Positions 25,226 to 34,405 of a stretch of DNA of 64,000 bases are shown here, piece after piece (the first letter of the stretch is position 1; each line of letters begins with the position of its first letter). The stretch is from Sutcliffiella horikoshii. GTDB taxonomy: Bacteria; Bacillota; Bacilli; Bacillales; Bacillaceae_I. Position numbers and translations under genes: made by a program. The notes under the pieces are model-generated. The model worked only from the letters and a program-made list of their open reading frames with translations. It did no database searches and was not told the origin of the DNA. The stretch is taken from positions 574,666 to 638,665 of the forward strand of contig KV440964.1 in NCBI GenBank assembly GCA_001636495.1, read 5' to 3'.

Positions 25226-26062
25226 ATGAAAAAATTATTATTTCTAATGACGCTGGCTATTGTGATGCTAGCTGGATGCGCGCAAAACAATCAAGGAAAT
25301 GAAGGGGAAGCTGGAGATTCTGGCAAAACCCAAGAAAATGAACAAGTTACATTAAAAGTGGCGTCCCTGATCCCCCCAATGACAGAAATTCTGGAGCTTG
25401 TGGAACCGAATCTTGCCGAAGAAGGCATTGAATTAGAAGTGGTTGTGTTAGGTGATAATGTCCAGCCGAACAGCGCTCTTGCAAATGAAGAAGTAGATGC
25501 AAACTTCTTCCAGCACGTTCCTTACATGGAGGAATTCAACCGTAATAACGAAGCTGAGTTAGTTGGGATTACGCCAATCTACTACGCGAACTATGGCGTA
25601 TATGCGAAAGACTACAATGACATCGAAGAACTGCCAGAAGGTGCTGTATTGGCCATTGCAAATGATGTTTCCAATATCGATCGCTCATTGGCACTCCTTG
25701 CACAACATGACGTCATCACGTTAAAAGAAAAGACAGGCCCATATTATACACAAGCAGATATCATCGAAAACCCAAATAATTATAAGTTTGAAGAAGTTGA
25801 CCTACTAATGCTTGCGAGAATGTACGATGACGCCGATGCGGTCGTCATGACGCCTGCTTATGCAGCTCCGCTAGGATTGACGCCGAAAAGTGACGCGCTC
25901 CTGACAGAAGGAACCGACAATGAATTTGCCATCACACTTGTTGCGCGTGAAGACAACAAGGACTCCGAAGCTATCAAAAAGCTTGCTGAAGCCATGACAA
26001 GCCAGGAAGTACGTGAATTCCTAAAAGAAAACTACGACGAAACCGCGATTCCAGCGTTTTGA
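25226..26062 (+). CDS. metQ: Methionine-binding lipoprotein MetQ
   Basis: 278-residue NlpA-family lipoprotein that captures methionine outside the membrane. Signal peptide MKKLLFLMTLAIVMLAGC with lipobox LAGC. The mature protein has KVASLIPPMTEILE, EVDANFFQHVPYMEEF (classic MetQ), YYANYGVYAKDY and the C-terminal LKENYDETAIPAF. Strong ribosome site AGGAGG. The dispersed repeat at 26095 and a terminator follow. Confidence 0.93.
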   Translation: MKKLLFLMTLAIVMLAGCAQNNQGNEGEAGDSGKTQENEQVTLKVASLIPPMTEILELVEPNLAEEGIELEVVVLGDNVQPNSALANEEVDANFFQHVPYMEEFNRNNEAELVGITPIYYANYGVYAKDYNDIEELPEGAVLAIANDVSNIDRSLALLAQHDVITLKEKTGPYYTQADIIENPNNYKFEEVDLLMLARMYDDADAVVMTPAYAAPLGLTPKSDALLTEGTDNEFAITLVAREDNKDSEAIKKLAEAMTSQEVREFLKENYDETAIPAF

Positions 26063-26094
26063 GATAGAGTTTAAAAATAACATGTAAGTCTTAA

Positions 26095-26223
26095 GTTGAT
26101 CGTAGTGAAAGGCGCGAAGACTCCAGCGGGGGGATAGCGACAATCTTGAGACCCCGCAGGGCGTAGCCCGAGGAGGCTCAAGGTCGCCCCGCGGAAAGCG
26201 AAGCGCCTGTAACGAAGATCAAC
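26095..26223. repeat. Dispersed structured repeat, copy 4
   Basis: Bounded by GTTGAT and ATCAAC like copy 1. Inner pairs are GGCGC/GCGCC and CTTGAG/CTCAAG; the central block is GAGACCCCGCAGGGCGTAGC. It begins 33 bases after the metQ stop and lies before the operon terminator, so it is probably transcribed as part of the metNIQ mRNA 3' end. Confidence 0.85.
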
Positions 26224-26254
26224 TGTTTAGGGAAATAAAAAATAATGAGAGTTT

Positions 26255-26285
26255 ACCTTAACCGCTCTAGGTTAAGGTTTTTTAT
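26255..26285 (+). terminator. Intrinsic terminator of metNIQ
   Basis: ACCTTAACC pairs perfectly with GGTTAAGGT around six bases, followed by TTTTTAT. Confidence 0.9.
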
Positions 26286-26341
26286 ATTTTCCCCGCACCC
26301 TATGGAAAGACTTCACACTTTTGTAAGTGCTCAAAATAGTT

Positions 26342-26692
26342 TATAATAGTCAGATAATAGAATGTTACTCTTGTGAAAATTTTTAGTAGAATATGATATG
26401 ATAGAAATTAAGATGGACAAGTGTGTTTATAGGTGGTGTCTTGCTTTAAGTTAAGAAAGCGAGTATACCTGCTCTTTATTATAGGCTGTTTTCGTAAATT
26501 TTGTTGCTGTTTCGTATACTCAAATTAGCCGTTATATGACTTGCTGACGTGCTCTTTTCTTTGTTATACGAAGCATACTACTTGTGATTTCTAGAGTATG
26601 TAAGCAGTAAAAAGTCCAATTGCCGACTTTTTACCAACGAATAGCAACAATCTTCGAGAAAAGAGCTTTTTTATAAACTTAGGGGATGTGTA
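26342..26692 (+). promoter_or_regulatory. Candidate promoter and structured leader of mqo
   Basis: A TATAAT at 26342 would give a leader of about 340 bases. It contains CTTGCTTT/AGAAAGCGAG, a perfect 10-bp hairpin GTAAAAAGTC/GACTTTTTAC (26607-26634), and a long-range pair GCTCTTTTCT (26551-26560) with AGAAAAGAGC (26657-26666) followed directly by TTTTTTA and then the mqo ribosome site. No known riboswitch class is recognised. Confidence 0.4.
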
Positions 26693-28204
26693 ATGATGAG
26701 CAACATGCAGAAAAAAACAGACGTTATCTTAATTGGTGCCGGTGTTATGAGCGCGACGCTTGGATCGTTATTGAAAGAATTAGCACCAAACTGGGAAATT
26801 AAAGTGTTTGAGAAGCTGTCAAGCGCAGGGGAAGAAAGCTCGAACGAATGGAATAATGCAGGTACGGGGCATGCAGCACTGTGTGAACTTAACTATACAT
26901 CCGTGAGAGCGGACGGATCGATTGATATCAGCAAGGCGGTAAAAGTTAACGAACAATTTCAGCTTTCCAGGCAGTACTGGTCCTATCTAGTAAAACGCAA
27001 CCTGATTAGCAATCCGCAGGACTTTATCATGCCGATTCCACATATCAGCTTTGTGGAAGGGACAGAAAATGTCACGTTTTTGAAAAAACGGATGGAAGCG
27101 CTAACAACAAATCCGCTTTTTAAAGGAATGGAATATTCCGAGGATCCGGCAAAACTAAAGGAATGGATGCCTCTTATGATGGAGGGTCGCACCTCGAAGG
27201 AGCCGATTGCCGCAACGAAAATTGATTCTGGTACAGATGTAAATTTCGGTGCGTTGACCCGCATGTTGTTTGACCATTTAGAGAAAAACGACGTGGAAGT
27301 ACACTATGAGCATAGTGTGGAGGACCTTAAGCGTGCTAGCGATGGCTCTTGGGAATTGAAAATCCGTGATATCAAATCTGGAAAAGTCGAATCTCATTAT
27401 GCCAAGTTCGTCTTTATCGGCGGCGGTGGCGGAAGTCTACCATTATTGCAGAAGACCGGTATCCCGGAATCGAAGAATATTGGCGGTTTCCCGGTAAGTG
27501 GCCTCTTTCTCGTATGTAACAATCCTGAGGTTGTCGAGAAGCATCATGCAAAAGTTTACGGGAAGGCAAAGGTTGGAGCTCCTCCGATGTCTGTGCCGCA
27601 TCTTGACACAAGGTATATCAACAATAAGAAAAGTCTTTTGTTCGGCCCATTTGCAGGCTTCTCACCAAAATTTCTTAAAACCGGATCCAATCTGGACTTA
27701 ATCGGTTCCGTGAAGCCTTATAATGTCATGACGATGTTATCGGCAGGATTCAAGGAGATGGCTCTGACCAAGTATTTGATTCAACAGGTGCTGTTATCCA
27801 ACGAAAAGCGTATGGATGAGCTGCGCGAGTTTATCCCCAACGCGAAAAGCGAAGATTGGGAGATTGTCGTTGCAGGTCAACGTGTTCAAGTCATCAAGGA
27901 TACAGAAGCTGGCGGCAAAGGTACGCTTCAATTTGGTACGGAGGTGGTCAGCGCTAGTGACGGCTCAATAGCAGCATTGCTAGGTGCATCTCCGGGTGCT
28001 TCCACAGCTGTTCATGTCATGCTAGAAGTTTTTGAGAAATGCTTCCCAGAGCAGATGTTTGAATGGAAAGAGAAAATCCAAGAAATGATTCCTAGCTATG
28101 GCGTATCTTTAGTAGATAACCCGGCGCTATTTGATGAGCTTTTTGCTTCCACGGCGGAAACCCTCTTTCTTAATAAGGAACAAAAGGCGCTTTCCTTTCA
28201 TTAA
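26693..28204 (+). CDS. mqo: Malate:quinone oxidoreductase
   Basis: FAD-dependent peripheral membrane enzyme oxidising malate to oxaloacetate and passing electrons to the quinone pool, bypassing NAD malate dehydrogenase. 503 residues, the usual size. FAD-binding N-terminus [18 protein letters not shown], then the signature [35 protein letters not shown] and [23 protein letters not shown] C-terminus. The ribosome site GGGGATG precedes two adjacent ATGs. Single-gene transcript with a long leader and its own terminator. Confidence 0.96.
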   Translation: MMSNMQKKTDVILIGAGVMSATLGSLLKELAPNWEIKVFEKLSSAGEESSNEWNNAGTGHAALCELNYTSVRADGSIDISKAVKVNEQFQLSRQYWSYLVKRNLISNPQDFIMPIPHISFVEGTENVTFLKKRMEALTTNPLFKGMEYSEDPAKLKEWMPLMMEGRTSKEPIAATKIDSGTDVNFGALTRMLFDHLEKNDVEVHYEHSVEDLKRASDGSWELKIRDIKSGKVESHYAKFVFIGGGGGSLPLLQKTGIPESKNIGGFPVSGLFLVCNNPEVVEKHHAKVYGKAKVGAPPMSVPHLDTRYINNKKSLLFGPFAGFSPKFLKTGSNLDLIGSVKPYNVMTMLSAGFKEMALTKYLIQQVLLSNEKRMDELREFIPNAKSEDWEIVVAGQRVQVIKDTEAGGKGTLQFGTEVVSASDGSIAALLGASPGASTAVHVMLEVFEKCFPEQMFEWKEKIQEMIPSYGVSLVDNPALFDELFASTAETLFLNKEQKALSFH

Positions 28205-28220
28205 AATAAAAATAAACGGT

Positions 28221-28258
28221 AAAACCTTTGATCCTCCTTTGGATTGAAGGTTTTTTTG
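28221..28258 (+). terminator. Intrinsic terminator after mqo
   Basis: AAAACCTTTGATCC pairs with GGATTGAAGGTTTT (one mismatch), followed by TTT. Confidence 0.85.
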
Positions 28259-28343
28259 TTGCTTTTAAAGCCGGAAACTTGAGTTGGAGATTCCCACTTC
28301 TGTATGCTGAAACTAGGATTAAAGATAGTAGGGGGGGTTTTTT

Positions 28344-29207
28344 ATGAAAAAAACTAATCGAGTAATCAGGGACCATTGGAAGGTGCACTATAAAAATCCA
28401 GGCTATCCGCATGTCCAGCAGGGGTGGATATTGCCTCCCGACCGGATGTCTGAGTATGACCCGTTCATCCTGATGGCGGATGATTGGTTCAAACGCGGAA
28501 CCTTTTCCGATCACCCTCACAGGGGCTTCCAGACCATCACCTATGTGATCGATGGCAGGCTAGAACATACTGATAACCAGGGCGGGCATTCTGTCTTGCA
28601 CGCAGGGGATGTCCAATATATGAATGCCGGAAAAGGGGCTCGCCATGCTGAGGAAGCGGTTGATGAAGATGTCATTCATACGTTGCAGCTCTGGCTGAAT
28701 TTGCCGAAGAGCTTAAAACAAACGGAGTCCTCGTACCAGAATGTACTTTTGGAAGATGCTCCTTTGGTGGAAATGGCCGGTGGTTATTTGCGAGTTTACT
28801 CGGGAAGTGCAGAAGGCGTGACAGGTCCGATGAACGCATTGGTCCCTATTAATATGTTTGAACTCTACTTGCGAGCAGGAGAGCGATATGCCTTGGAGTT
28901 GCCGACAAATCACAACGGTCATATCTACATGCTACAAGGCAAGATGAGTTTCGGTTCTGAGGGGCAAGCCGTTACGCTAGGTAAAACAGAAGTGGGGTTG
29001 CTGTCTTACGACGGGAATGCGGAAGATGGTGAGACGAATGTGCTGGAGATTTCGGCTCAGGAGCGATCAAGGATGCTTGTGTATACGGGGAAACCTATTG
29101 GAGAACCACTTGTTGCGAGAGGGCCGTTTGTGATGAATACGGAGGCGGAGATAGAGGAAGCTTTTGAGGATTTCCGAGCGGGAAGGTTCGGCCCTTCTTC
29201 TCAATGA
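28344..29207 (+). CDS. Pirin-family cupin protein
   Basis: 287-residue bicupin. The N-terminal metal ligands match pirin: H57 and H59 in SDHPHRGFQT, H101 and E103 in GKGARHAEE. The C-terminal cupin contains YALELP and HIYMLQGKM. Pirins bind iron and some act as quercetin 2,3-dioxygenases; the natural substrate is unknown. The ATG is preceded by AGGGGGGG. No operon partner. Confidence 0.88.
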   Translation: MKKTNRVIRDHWKVHYKNPGYPHVQQGWILPPDRMSEYDPFILMADDWFKRGTFSDHPHRGFQTITYVIDGRLEHTDNQGGHSVLHAGDVQYMNAGKGARHAEEAVDEDVIHTLQLWLNLPKSLKQTESSYQNVLLEDAPLVEMAGGYLRVYSGSAEGVTGPMNALVPINMFELYLRAGERYALELPTNHNGHIYMLQGKMSFGSEGQAVTLGKTEVGLLSYDGNAEDGETNVLEISAQERSRMLVYTGKPIGEPLVARGPFVMNTEAEIEEAFEDFRAGRFGPSSQ

Positions 29208-29379
29208 ATACTCCACAGAGGTGGAGGGAGTTTTTAAGGTTGGTTGAAAGATAAGTGAAATATAGATATTATAGGCGAAGGTGAGCTTGAAACGGCGGCA
29301 ACCTGTATTGGTTCGCCACACTACTTACCTAGCACACATATTTATATCTATATTGTTTAATAGGGAAATGAGGTTGGAC

Positions 29380-30501
29380 ATGTTTAAAACTAAGAAACAT
29401 AAATACATTCTTCTTTATATTATTTTGGCAACATGCATGTTCACCTCCTACTTATTTGTTCAAAACAACCACTCCTTTTATGAACGCCCTATAGCCAAAG
29501 TGGTAGAAACGAAGCTTGAGGATCAAACAGAGCTGGTTGATATGTATGAGAATGAAGATGTCCTGTACAGGCAGCAGGTTATTGCGGAGTTACAAAACGG
29601 GAAGCAAAAAGGAGAGCGCATCTCCTTGATCAATGAGTATTCGAACTCCGGCGCGTACGATCAAGAGTACCGGGTTGGAAATGAGCTTTTTGTTTCCATT
29701 CAATCCTCCAGGGAAGATGGTGCCATGCTGAAGGGAAACATAGAGGACGTGAAGCGGGATAAATTTCTTCTTTTAACTGCTTGGTTCTTTGTCTTGGTGT
29801 TAATTTTAGTAGGAAAGAAGCAGGGGCTATATTCGATCATAAGCCTCGTCGTTAACGCGATTTTATTGTCATATGCATTGAATATTTATATGAAATCATC
29901 CAATTTAAGCTTAGTGTTGATATGTGGAATCAGTGCGATTTTATTCACGGTCATTTCGCTCCTGCTTGTAAATGGGAGGAATGAAAAGTCCTACGCAGCT
30001 GTCATAGCGACCTTACTTGGTACTTTGGCTTTGATGCTTATCACCTACCTGGTCATGGGAGCAACTTCTGGAAACGGACTAAGGTATGAGGATATGCAAT
30101 TTTTAACCAGGCCTCCAGAGGTGGTATTCATGGCGGGGATATTGGTGGGGTCGCTCGGAGCGGTAATGGATATAGCCATCACGATGTCCTCTTCGATCTT
30201 CAGCTTATATGAAAAAAAGCCGGACATATCGGTCAAGGCGCTTGTTGCATCAGGGATGGATATTGGAAAGGATATTATGGGAACCATGACAAACATTTTG
30301 TTTTTCGCTTATGTGAGTGGATCTATTCCTATCCTTATTTTATATTTCATGAACGCTTCGCCTTTCGGCTACACGTTGTCCCTTAACCTTTCCTTAGAGC
30401 TTGCCAGGGCGTTGGCAGGGGGGATTGGGATTGTGCTAACGATTCCGATCGGCTTGTATGTGTCGATATTTTTTGTTAACCGGAAGAGGGCTAGAGCATG
30501 A
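29380..30501 (+). CDS. YibE/F-family membrane protein (first of pair)
   Basis: 373 residues. One N-terminal helix (YILLYIILATCMFTSYLFV), an extracellular region of about 100 residues, then about seven to eight helices. The YibE/F core includes SLVVNAILLSYALNIYM, RPPEVVFMAGILVGSLGAVMDIAITMSSS and DIGKDIMGTMTNILFFAYV. Function is not established. The start follows GAGGTTGG; the open frame upstream (to 29281) has no ribosome site. It overlaps the next gene by four bases. Confidence 0.82.
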   Translation: MFKTKKHKYILLYIILATCMFTSYLFVQNNHSFYERPIAKVVETKLEDQTELVDMYENEDVLYRQQVIAELQNGKQKGERISLINEYSNSGAYDQEYRVGNELFVSIQSSREDGAMLKGNIEDVKRDKFLLLTAWFFVLVLILVGKKQGLYSIISLVVNAILLSYALNIYMKSSNLSLVLICGISAILFTVISLLLVNGRNEKSYAAVIATLLGTLALMLITYLVMGATSGNGLRYEDMQFLTRPPEVVFMAGILVGSLGAVMDIAITMSSSIFSLYEKKPDISVKALVASGMDIGKDIMGTMTNILFFAYVSGSIPILILYFMNASPFGYTLSLNLSLELARALAGGIGIVLTIPIGLYVSIFFVNRKRARA

Positions 30502-31265
30502 ATGTATTAATTGTACTCTCAGTCATCTTGTTTCTCTTGATGGTTCTTGTTGGTGGGAAAAAAGGGGTGCGTTCTTTCATTGCACTCTTCATTAACTTTG
30601 GTGTGCTTTTTATGACCATATTGTTTATGACCGATCCCAATGCCAATCCTATTGTGTTGACTTTAATTGCTTGCATGATCATCAGCTGTGTTAGTCTGTT
30701 TTATATAAACGAATGGAACGCAAAAACAACAATTGCTTTTATCTCTACCATCATCACAATCATCATCATGTTGCTTTTTATTTTATTTATCACGAAGCAT
30801 TCGATGATACAAGGGTTCAGTGAAGAAGAAATAGAAGAGATGGGCATGTATTCCATGTATCTAGGGGTAGACTTTGTTAAAATAGGGGCTTCTGTCATTA
30901 TCATGAGTACGATCGGTGCCATCCTTGATATTGCCATATCCATCACCTCGCCTATGCGAGAAATACATCATCATCATCCGAACATCAGCCGAAAAGAGTT
31001 GTTTATGTCAGGAATGGGCATTGGAAGAGATATTCTAGGAACTAGTGCCAACACCATATTTTTTGCCTTTTTCGGTGGATATCTGGCACTGCTCATCTGG
31101 TTTAAGGAGCTCTCCTATTCTCCCGGACAAATCATCAATTCCAAAGTGTTCAGTGCGGAAATGATAACGATACTTTGTGCCGGGACGGGTGTGGCTATAG
31201 TGATTCCTATTACATCCTGGATTACCGCTTATGTATTAGTGAAAACAAATAAAGAGGTAGGTTGA
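30498..31265 (+). CDS. YibE/F-family membrane protein (second of pair)
   Basis: 255 residues, about seven helices, no extracellular N-terminal domain. It shares the YibE/F signatures with its partner: IIMSTIGAILDIAISITS and GMGIGRDILGTSANTIFFAFFGGYLALLI. The ATG overlaps the upstream stop (ATGA), so the two are translated together and likely form a complex. A six-residue stretch REIHHHHPN adds a histidine patch in a loop. Confidence 0.82.
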   Translation: MNVLIVLSVILFLLMVLVGGKKGVRSFIALFINFGVLFMTILFMTDPNANPIVLTLIACMIISCVSLFYINEWNAKTTIAFISTIITIIIMLLFILFITKHSMIQGFSEEEIEEMGMYSMYLGVDFVKIGASVIIMSTIGAILDIAISITSPMREIHHHHPNISRKELFMSGMGIGRDILGTSANTIFFAFFGGYLALLIWFKELSYSPGQIINSKVFSAEMITILCAGTGVAIVIPITSWITAYVLVKTNKEVG

Positions 31266-31267
31266 TT

Positions 31268-31305
31268 GGAGGGAGAAGGTTGCTGCCTCTCTCTTTTCCT
31301 TTTTT
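31268..31305 (+). terminator. Weak terminator after the YibE/F pair
   Basis: AGGGAG pairs imperfectly with CTCTCT, followed by T-rich sequence. Confidence 0.4.
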
Positions 31306-31391
31306 TACCCTCAACTTTTTACCTAAATTTGATAGTCTATTAAAGCCCTTTCAGTTAAGATAAAGGCAGTATGTTTTATTGGAGGAAATGA

Positions 31392-32261
31392 ATGATTAAA
31401 TTAATGGCAGATTCAACTTGTGATTTATCAAATGAAATTCTTGAGATGTATGACATTAGTATGGCGCCGTTGTCCATCAATATCGATGGGAAAACGTTTA
31501 AGGATAGAGTGGATATAGAGCCTGATTATTTTTACGGAGTGATGGAGGCGCTTTCGGAGTTCCCGACGACTGGAATGCCCAGTCCGGTGGAGTATCTGGC
31601 AATATTCAAGGAGGCCGTCGAGAGCGGTTACAAGGAGATTCTTTGCATTTGTATGTCGAGCGGGACAAGTGGATCCTACCAGTCTGCTGAGCTCGCTAAG
31701 GAGTATTTCTTTGAGGAAAACCCCGATTCGCCAGTGAAAATAAACGTGGTCGATTCCAAGTGTATGAGTCATGGGAGCGGTTGGCTTGTGCTAAAGAGTG
31801 CGATGATGCGTGAAAATGGCGCCACGTTTGAGGAGATAGTGGAATTTAACGAGACTTATAAAACAAATGTTAAGCACTTTCTGTCTGTGGACGATCTCGA
31901 TCATTTGATCAAGAGCGGAAGATTGTCAAATGCGAGTGCATTCCTGGGGAAGCTTTTGATGCTTAAGCCTATTATGACCATGAAGAATGGGAAAGGCGCT
32001 ATCATAGCGAAAGAAAGAGGAGTAAAACGTGTCCTCAAGCATTATGTGCAGGAATTCATCAAGCGAAATGATGAAACGGTGACAGACTTTATCATCATCG
32101 GCTACACTTCAGATATCAAGATTGCCGAGAACCTAAAAGTGAAGCTGGAAAAGGAAACGGATTTCAAGGGCACCATCCACATCATGCAGATGGGTGTATC
32201 TGTTGGTACCCATGTGGGGCTTGGGGCACTCTCCTTGTTCTTCGTCGAGAAAAAACAATAA
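31392..32261 (+). CDS. DegV family fatty-acid-binding protein
   Basis: 289 residues. DegV/FakB proteins bind a fatty acid and present it to the kinase FakA. Features are the N-terminal KLMADSTCDLSNE, the TGMPSPVEYLAIF loop, MSSGTSGSYQSA (fatty-acid contact region), VDSKCMSHGSGW, SVDDLDHLIKSGRLS and LGKLLMLKPIM, and the C-terminal MGVSVGTHVGLGALSLFF. Preceded by GGAGGAA and followed by a perfect terminator; single gene. Confidence 0.93.
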   Translation: MIKLMADSTCDLSNEILEMYDISMAPLSINIDGKTFKDRVDIEPDYFYGVMEALSEFPTTGMPSPVEYLAIFKEAVESGYKEILCICMSSGTSGSYQSAELAKEYFFEENPDSPVKINVVDSKCMSHGSGWLVLKSAMMRENGATFEEIVEFNETYKTNVKHFLSVDDLDHLIKSGRLSNASAFLGKLLMLKPIMTMKNGKGAIIAKERGVKRVLKHYVQEFIKRNDETVTDFIIIGYTSDIKIAENLKVKLEKETDFKGTIHIMQMGVSVGTHVGLGALSLFFVEKKQ

Positions 32262-32272
32262 TGTATCTTAAG

Positions 32273-32299
32273 CCACCTCAAGCTCTGAGGTGGTTTTTT
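32273..32299 (+). terminator. Intrinsic terminator after the degV-like gene
   Basis: CCACCTCA pairs perfectly with TGAGGTGG around five bases, then TTTTTT. Confidence 0.92.
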
Positions 32300-32398
32300 G
32301 GTCAGAATTTTTATCCTTGGAGCTTTTATGGTAGTGTTAGTATATCGAAATAATAGTTTAAATTTTTGAAAACTTTAACAACGAAGGAGGTTTTCCAC

Positions 32399-33628
32399 AT
32401 GTCTTCAAAACAGAAAAATACGTACGATGATTTACATAAGCCGACCAAAAGCAACTGGAGTGTGCTGCTTGGTGCGGCCTTCCTGATGGGGGCATCTGCC
32501 ATCGGGCCGGGGTTCTTAACGCAAACTGCTGTATTTACCGAACAGCTCCTTGCAAGCTTTGGGTTCGTCATACTAATGTCGATCATCCTCGACATCGGGG
32601 TACAGGTGAATGTGTGGAGGATCATTGCTGTTTCTAAAAAAAGGGGACAGGATATAGCAAATATGGTCCTGCCTGGCCTTGGGTACTTTCTTGCCTTTGC
32701 CGTAGCCTTGGGCGGACTCGCCTTCAACGTTGGAAACATTGGTGGAGCGGGCCTTGGAATGAATGTGATTTTCGGTATTGATGTCCGAATCGGAGCCATA
32801 ATCACGGCTGCGATTGCCATAGGGATTTTCCTCTCGAAAGAGGCAGGAGTGGCAATGGACAAGATAGCTCGTTACTTGGGATTGATGATGGTACTGCTCA
32901 CTCTTTATGTGGCATTCCAAAGCAATCCGCCTGTAGGAGAAGCTGTTTTCCGTACGTTTGCGCCGGAAACGATTGATGTGTTTGCAATTATCACCCTAGT
33001 CGGGGGAACGGTTGGAGGCTATATCACTTTCGCTGGTGGACATAGGCTATTGGATGCAGGGATTAGCGGGAAGGAAAACCTTCATCAGGTAACGAAAAGT
33101 TCAGTATCCGGAATTGTCATCGCTTCTATCATGCGAATCTTCTTGTTCCTTGCTGTGCTTGGTGTCGTTGCTACCGGTTTTACATTAGATCCGAAGAATC
33201 CACCGGCATCCGTGTTCATGGAAGCTGCAGGGATGATTGGTTATAAAATGTTCGGCCTTGTACTTTGGGCTGCGGGAATCACCTCTGTTGTCGGAGCTGC
33301 TTATACATCCGTTTCCTTTTTACGAACATTGTCTAAGAAGATTGATCAAAATAACTCAAAGGTCATCATTGGATTCATTGTTGTTTCTACGATCATTTTT
33401 ACTTTTATCGGCGAGCCGGTTCTGTTGTTAATCTTGGCTGGTGCGTTTAACGGTCTTATTTTACCTGTCGCACTCGGGACGTTGCTGATTGCGGCATATA
33501 AAAAAGAAATCGTCGGAGACTACAAACATCCTTTATGGTTGACGATATTCGGAGCAGTCGTGTTTATAGCAACAGCTTACTTGGCAGCAGTCACGTTGAT
33601 CACCCAGGTGCCGAAGCTGTTCTCATAA
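32399..33628 (+). CDS. Nramp-like transporter of the 5-oxoprolinase operon (YcsG-like)
   Basis: 409 residues, about eleven helices, of the Nramp superfamily branch typified by B. subtilis YcsG. Early GAAFLMGASAIGPGFLTQTAVF replaces the canonical Nramp DPGN metal motif (here IGPGF), so it may carry an organic substrate rather than a divalent metal. Strong ribosome site AAGGAGG. It precedes pxpB, pxpA and pxpC by 30 bases in one operon, so pyroglutamate import is a reasonable guess, not shown. Confidence 0.85.
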   Translation: MSSKQKNTYDDLHKPTKSNWSVLLGAAFLMGASAIGPGFLTQTAVFTEQLLASFGFVILMSIILDIGVQVNVWRIIAVSKKRGQDIANMVLPGLGYFLAFAVALGGLAFNVGNIGGAGLGMNVIFGIDVRIGAIITAAIAIGIFLSKEAGVAMDKIARYLGLMMVLLTLYVAFQSNPPVGEAVFRTFAPETIDVFAIITLVGGTVGGYITFAGGHRLLDAGISGKENLHQVTKSSVSGIVIASIMRIFLFLAVLGVVATGFTLDPKNPPASVFMEAAGMIGYKMFGLVLWAAGITSVVGAAYTSVSFLRTLSKKIDQNNSKVIIGFIVVSTIIFTFIGEPVLLLILAGAFNGLILPVALGTLLIAAYKKEIVGDYKHPLWLTIFGAVVFIATAYLAAVTLITQVPKLFS

Positions 33629-33658
33629 AATAGAGAGAACTTGAGGAGGGGAGCCAAA

Positions 33659-34405
33659 TTGAAGATGGAATTTCACCCGTTGGGGGATACAGGTATACAG
33701 GTTCTATTTGGGTCCGACATTTCGGAAGAGACGAACCGTCAGATTAGGATTTTTGCAGATTATCTCAAGGGAAATCCAGTGGAAGGCCTTATAGAGTGGG
33801 TTCCGGCTTATACGACACTCACTATTTTCTACCGTCCGGATAAAATAGTTTTCAAGGACTTGTGCAAAAAGCTCAGAGAAATCCAGGAGACTTTGCAGAG
33901 CGAAGACGTGAAGTCCAATTCCACTGTCTATGAAATTCCTGTCCTGTATGGAGGAGAGGTCGGCCCTGATTTGTCCGATGTGGCAAGCTACAATGGATTG
34001 TCCGAAGGCGAGGTCATTTCTTTCCATTCTGCCCGGCCCTATCTTATCTACATGATGGGATTTGTCCCAGGTTTTCCTTACTTGGGTGGCATGTCAGAAA
34101 AGATTGCCACGCCAAGGCGTGAAAATCCGAGGGCGAAAATTGAGGCAGGTTCTGTCGGGATTGCAGGGGAGCAAACAGGTGTCTATCCTTTAGAAACTCC
34201 TGGCGGCTGGCAGATTATCGGAAGGACGCCCGTGAAGCTTTATGATCCAGAGAGGGAGGAGCCAATCCTTTTATCTGCCGGGGCTTACATCCGCTTTGTG
34301 CCTGTTGATCAAAAAGAATATGAAGAGATAGAAGAGGCCATCAGACTTGGTGAATATAAGGTGAAAAGCTACGAAGGAGGGGGAGGAAACGATGAGGACA
34401 ATTGA
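33659..34405 (+). CDS. pxpB: 5-oxoprolinase subunit B (PxpB, KipI)
   Basis: 248 residues. PxpB with PxpC forms the ATP-dependent part of the prokaryotic 5-oxoprolinase that converts 5-oxoproline to glutamate. The family motifs MMGFVPGFPYLGG, RRENPRAKIEAGSVGIAGEQTG and TPGGWQIIGRTP are clear. In B. subtilis KipI was also described as an inhibitor of the sporulation kinase KinA. I chose TTG (33659), seven bases after AGGAGGGG; an ATG two codons later (33665) is the alternative. Overlaps pxpA by 14 bases. Confidence 0.93.
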   Translation: MKMEFHPLGDTGIQVLFGSDISEETNRQIRIFADYLKGNPVEGLIEWVPAYTTLTIFYRPDKIVFKDLCKKLREIQETLQSEDVKSNSTVYEIPVLYGGEVGPDLSDVASYNGLSEGEVISFHSARPYLIYMMGFVPGFPYLGGMSEKIATPRRENPRAKIEAGSVGIAGEQTGVYPLETPGGWQIIGRTPVKLYDPEREEPILLSAGAYIRFVPVDQKEYEEIEEAIRLGEYKVKSYEGGGGNDEDN

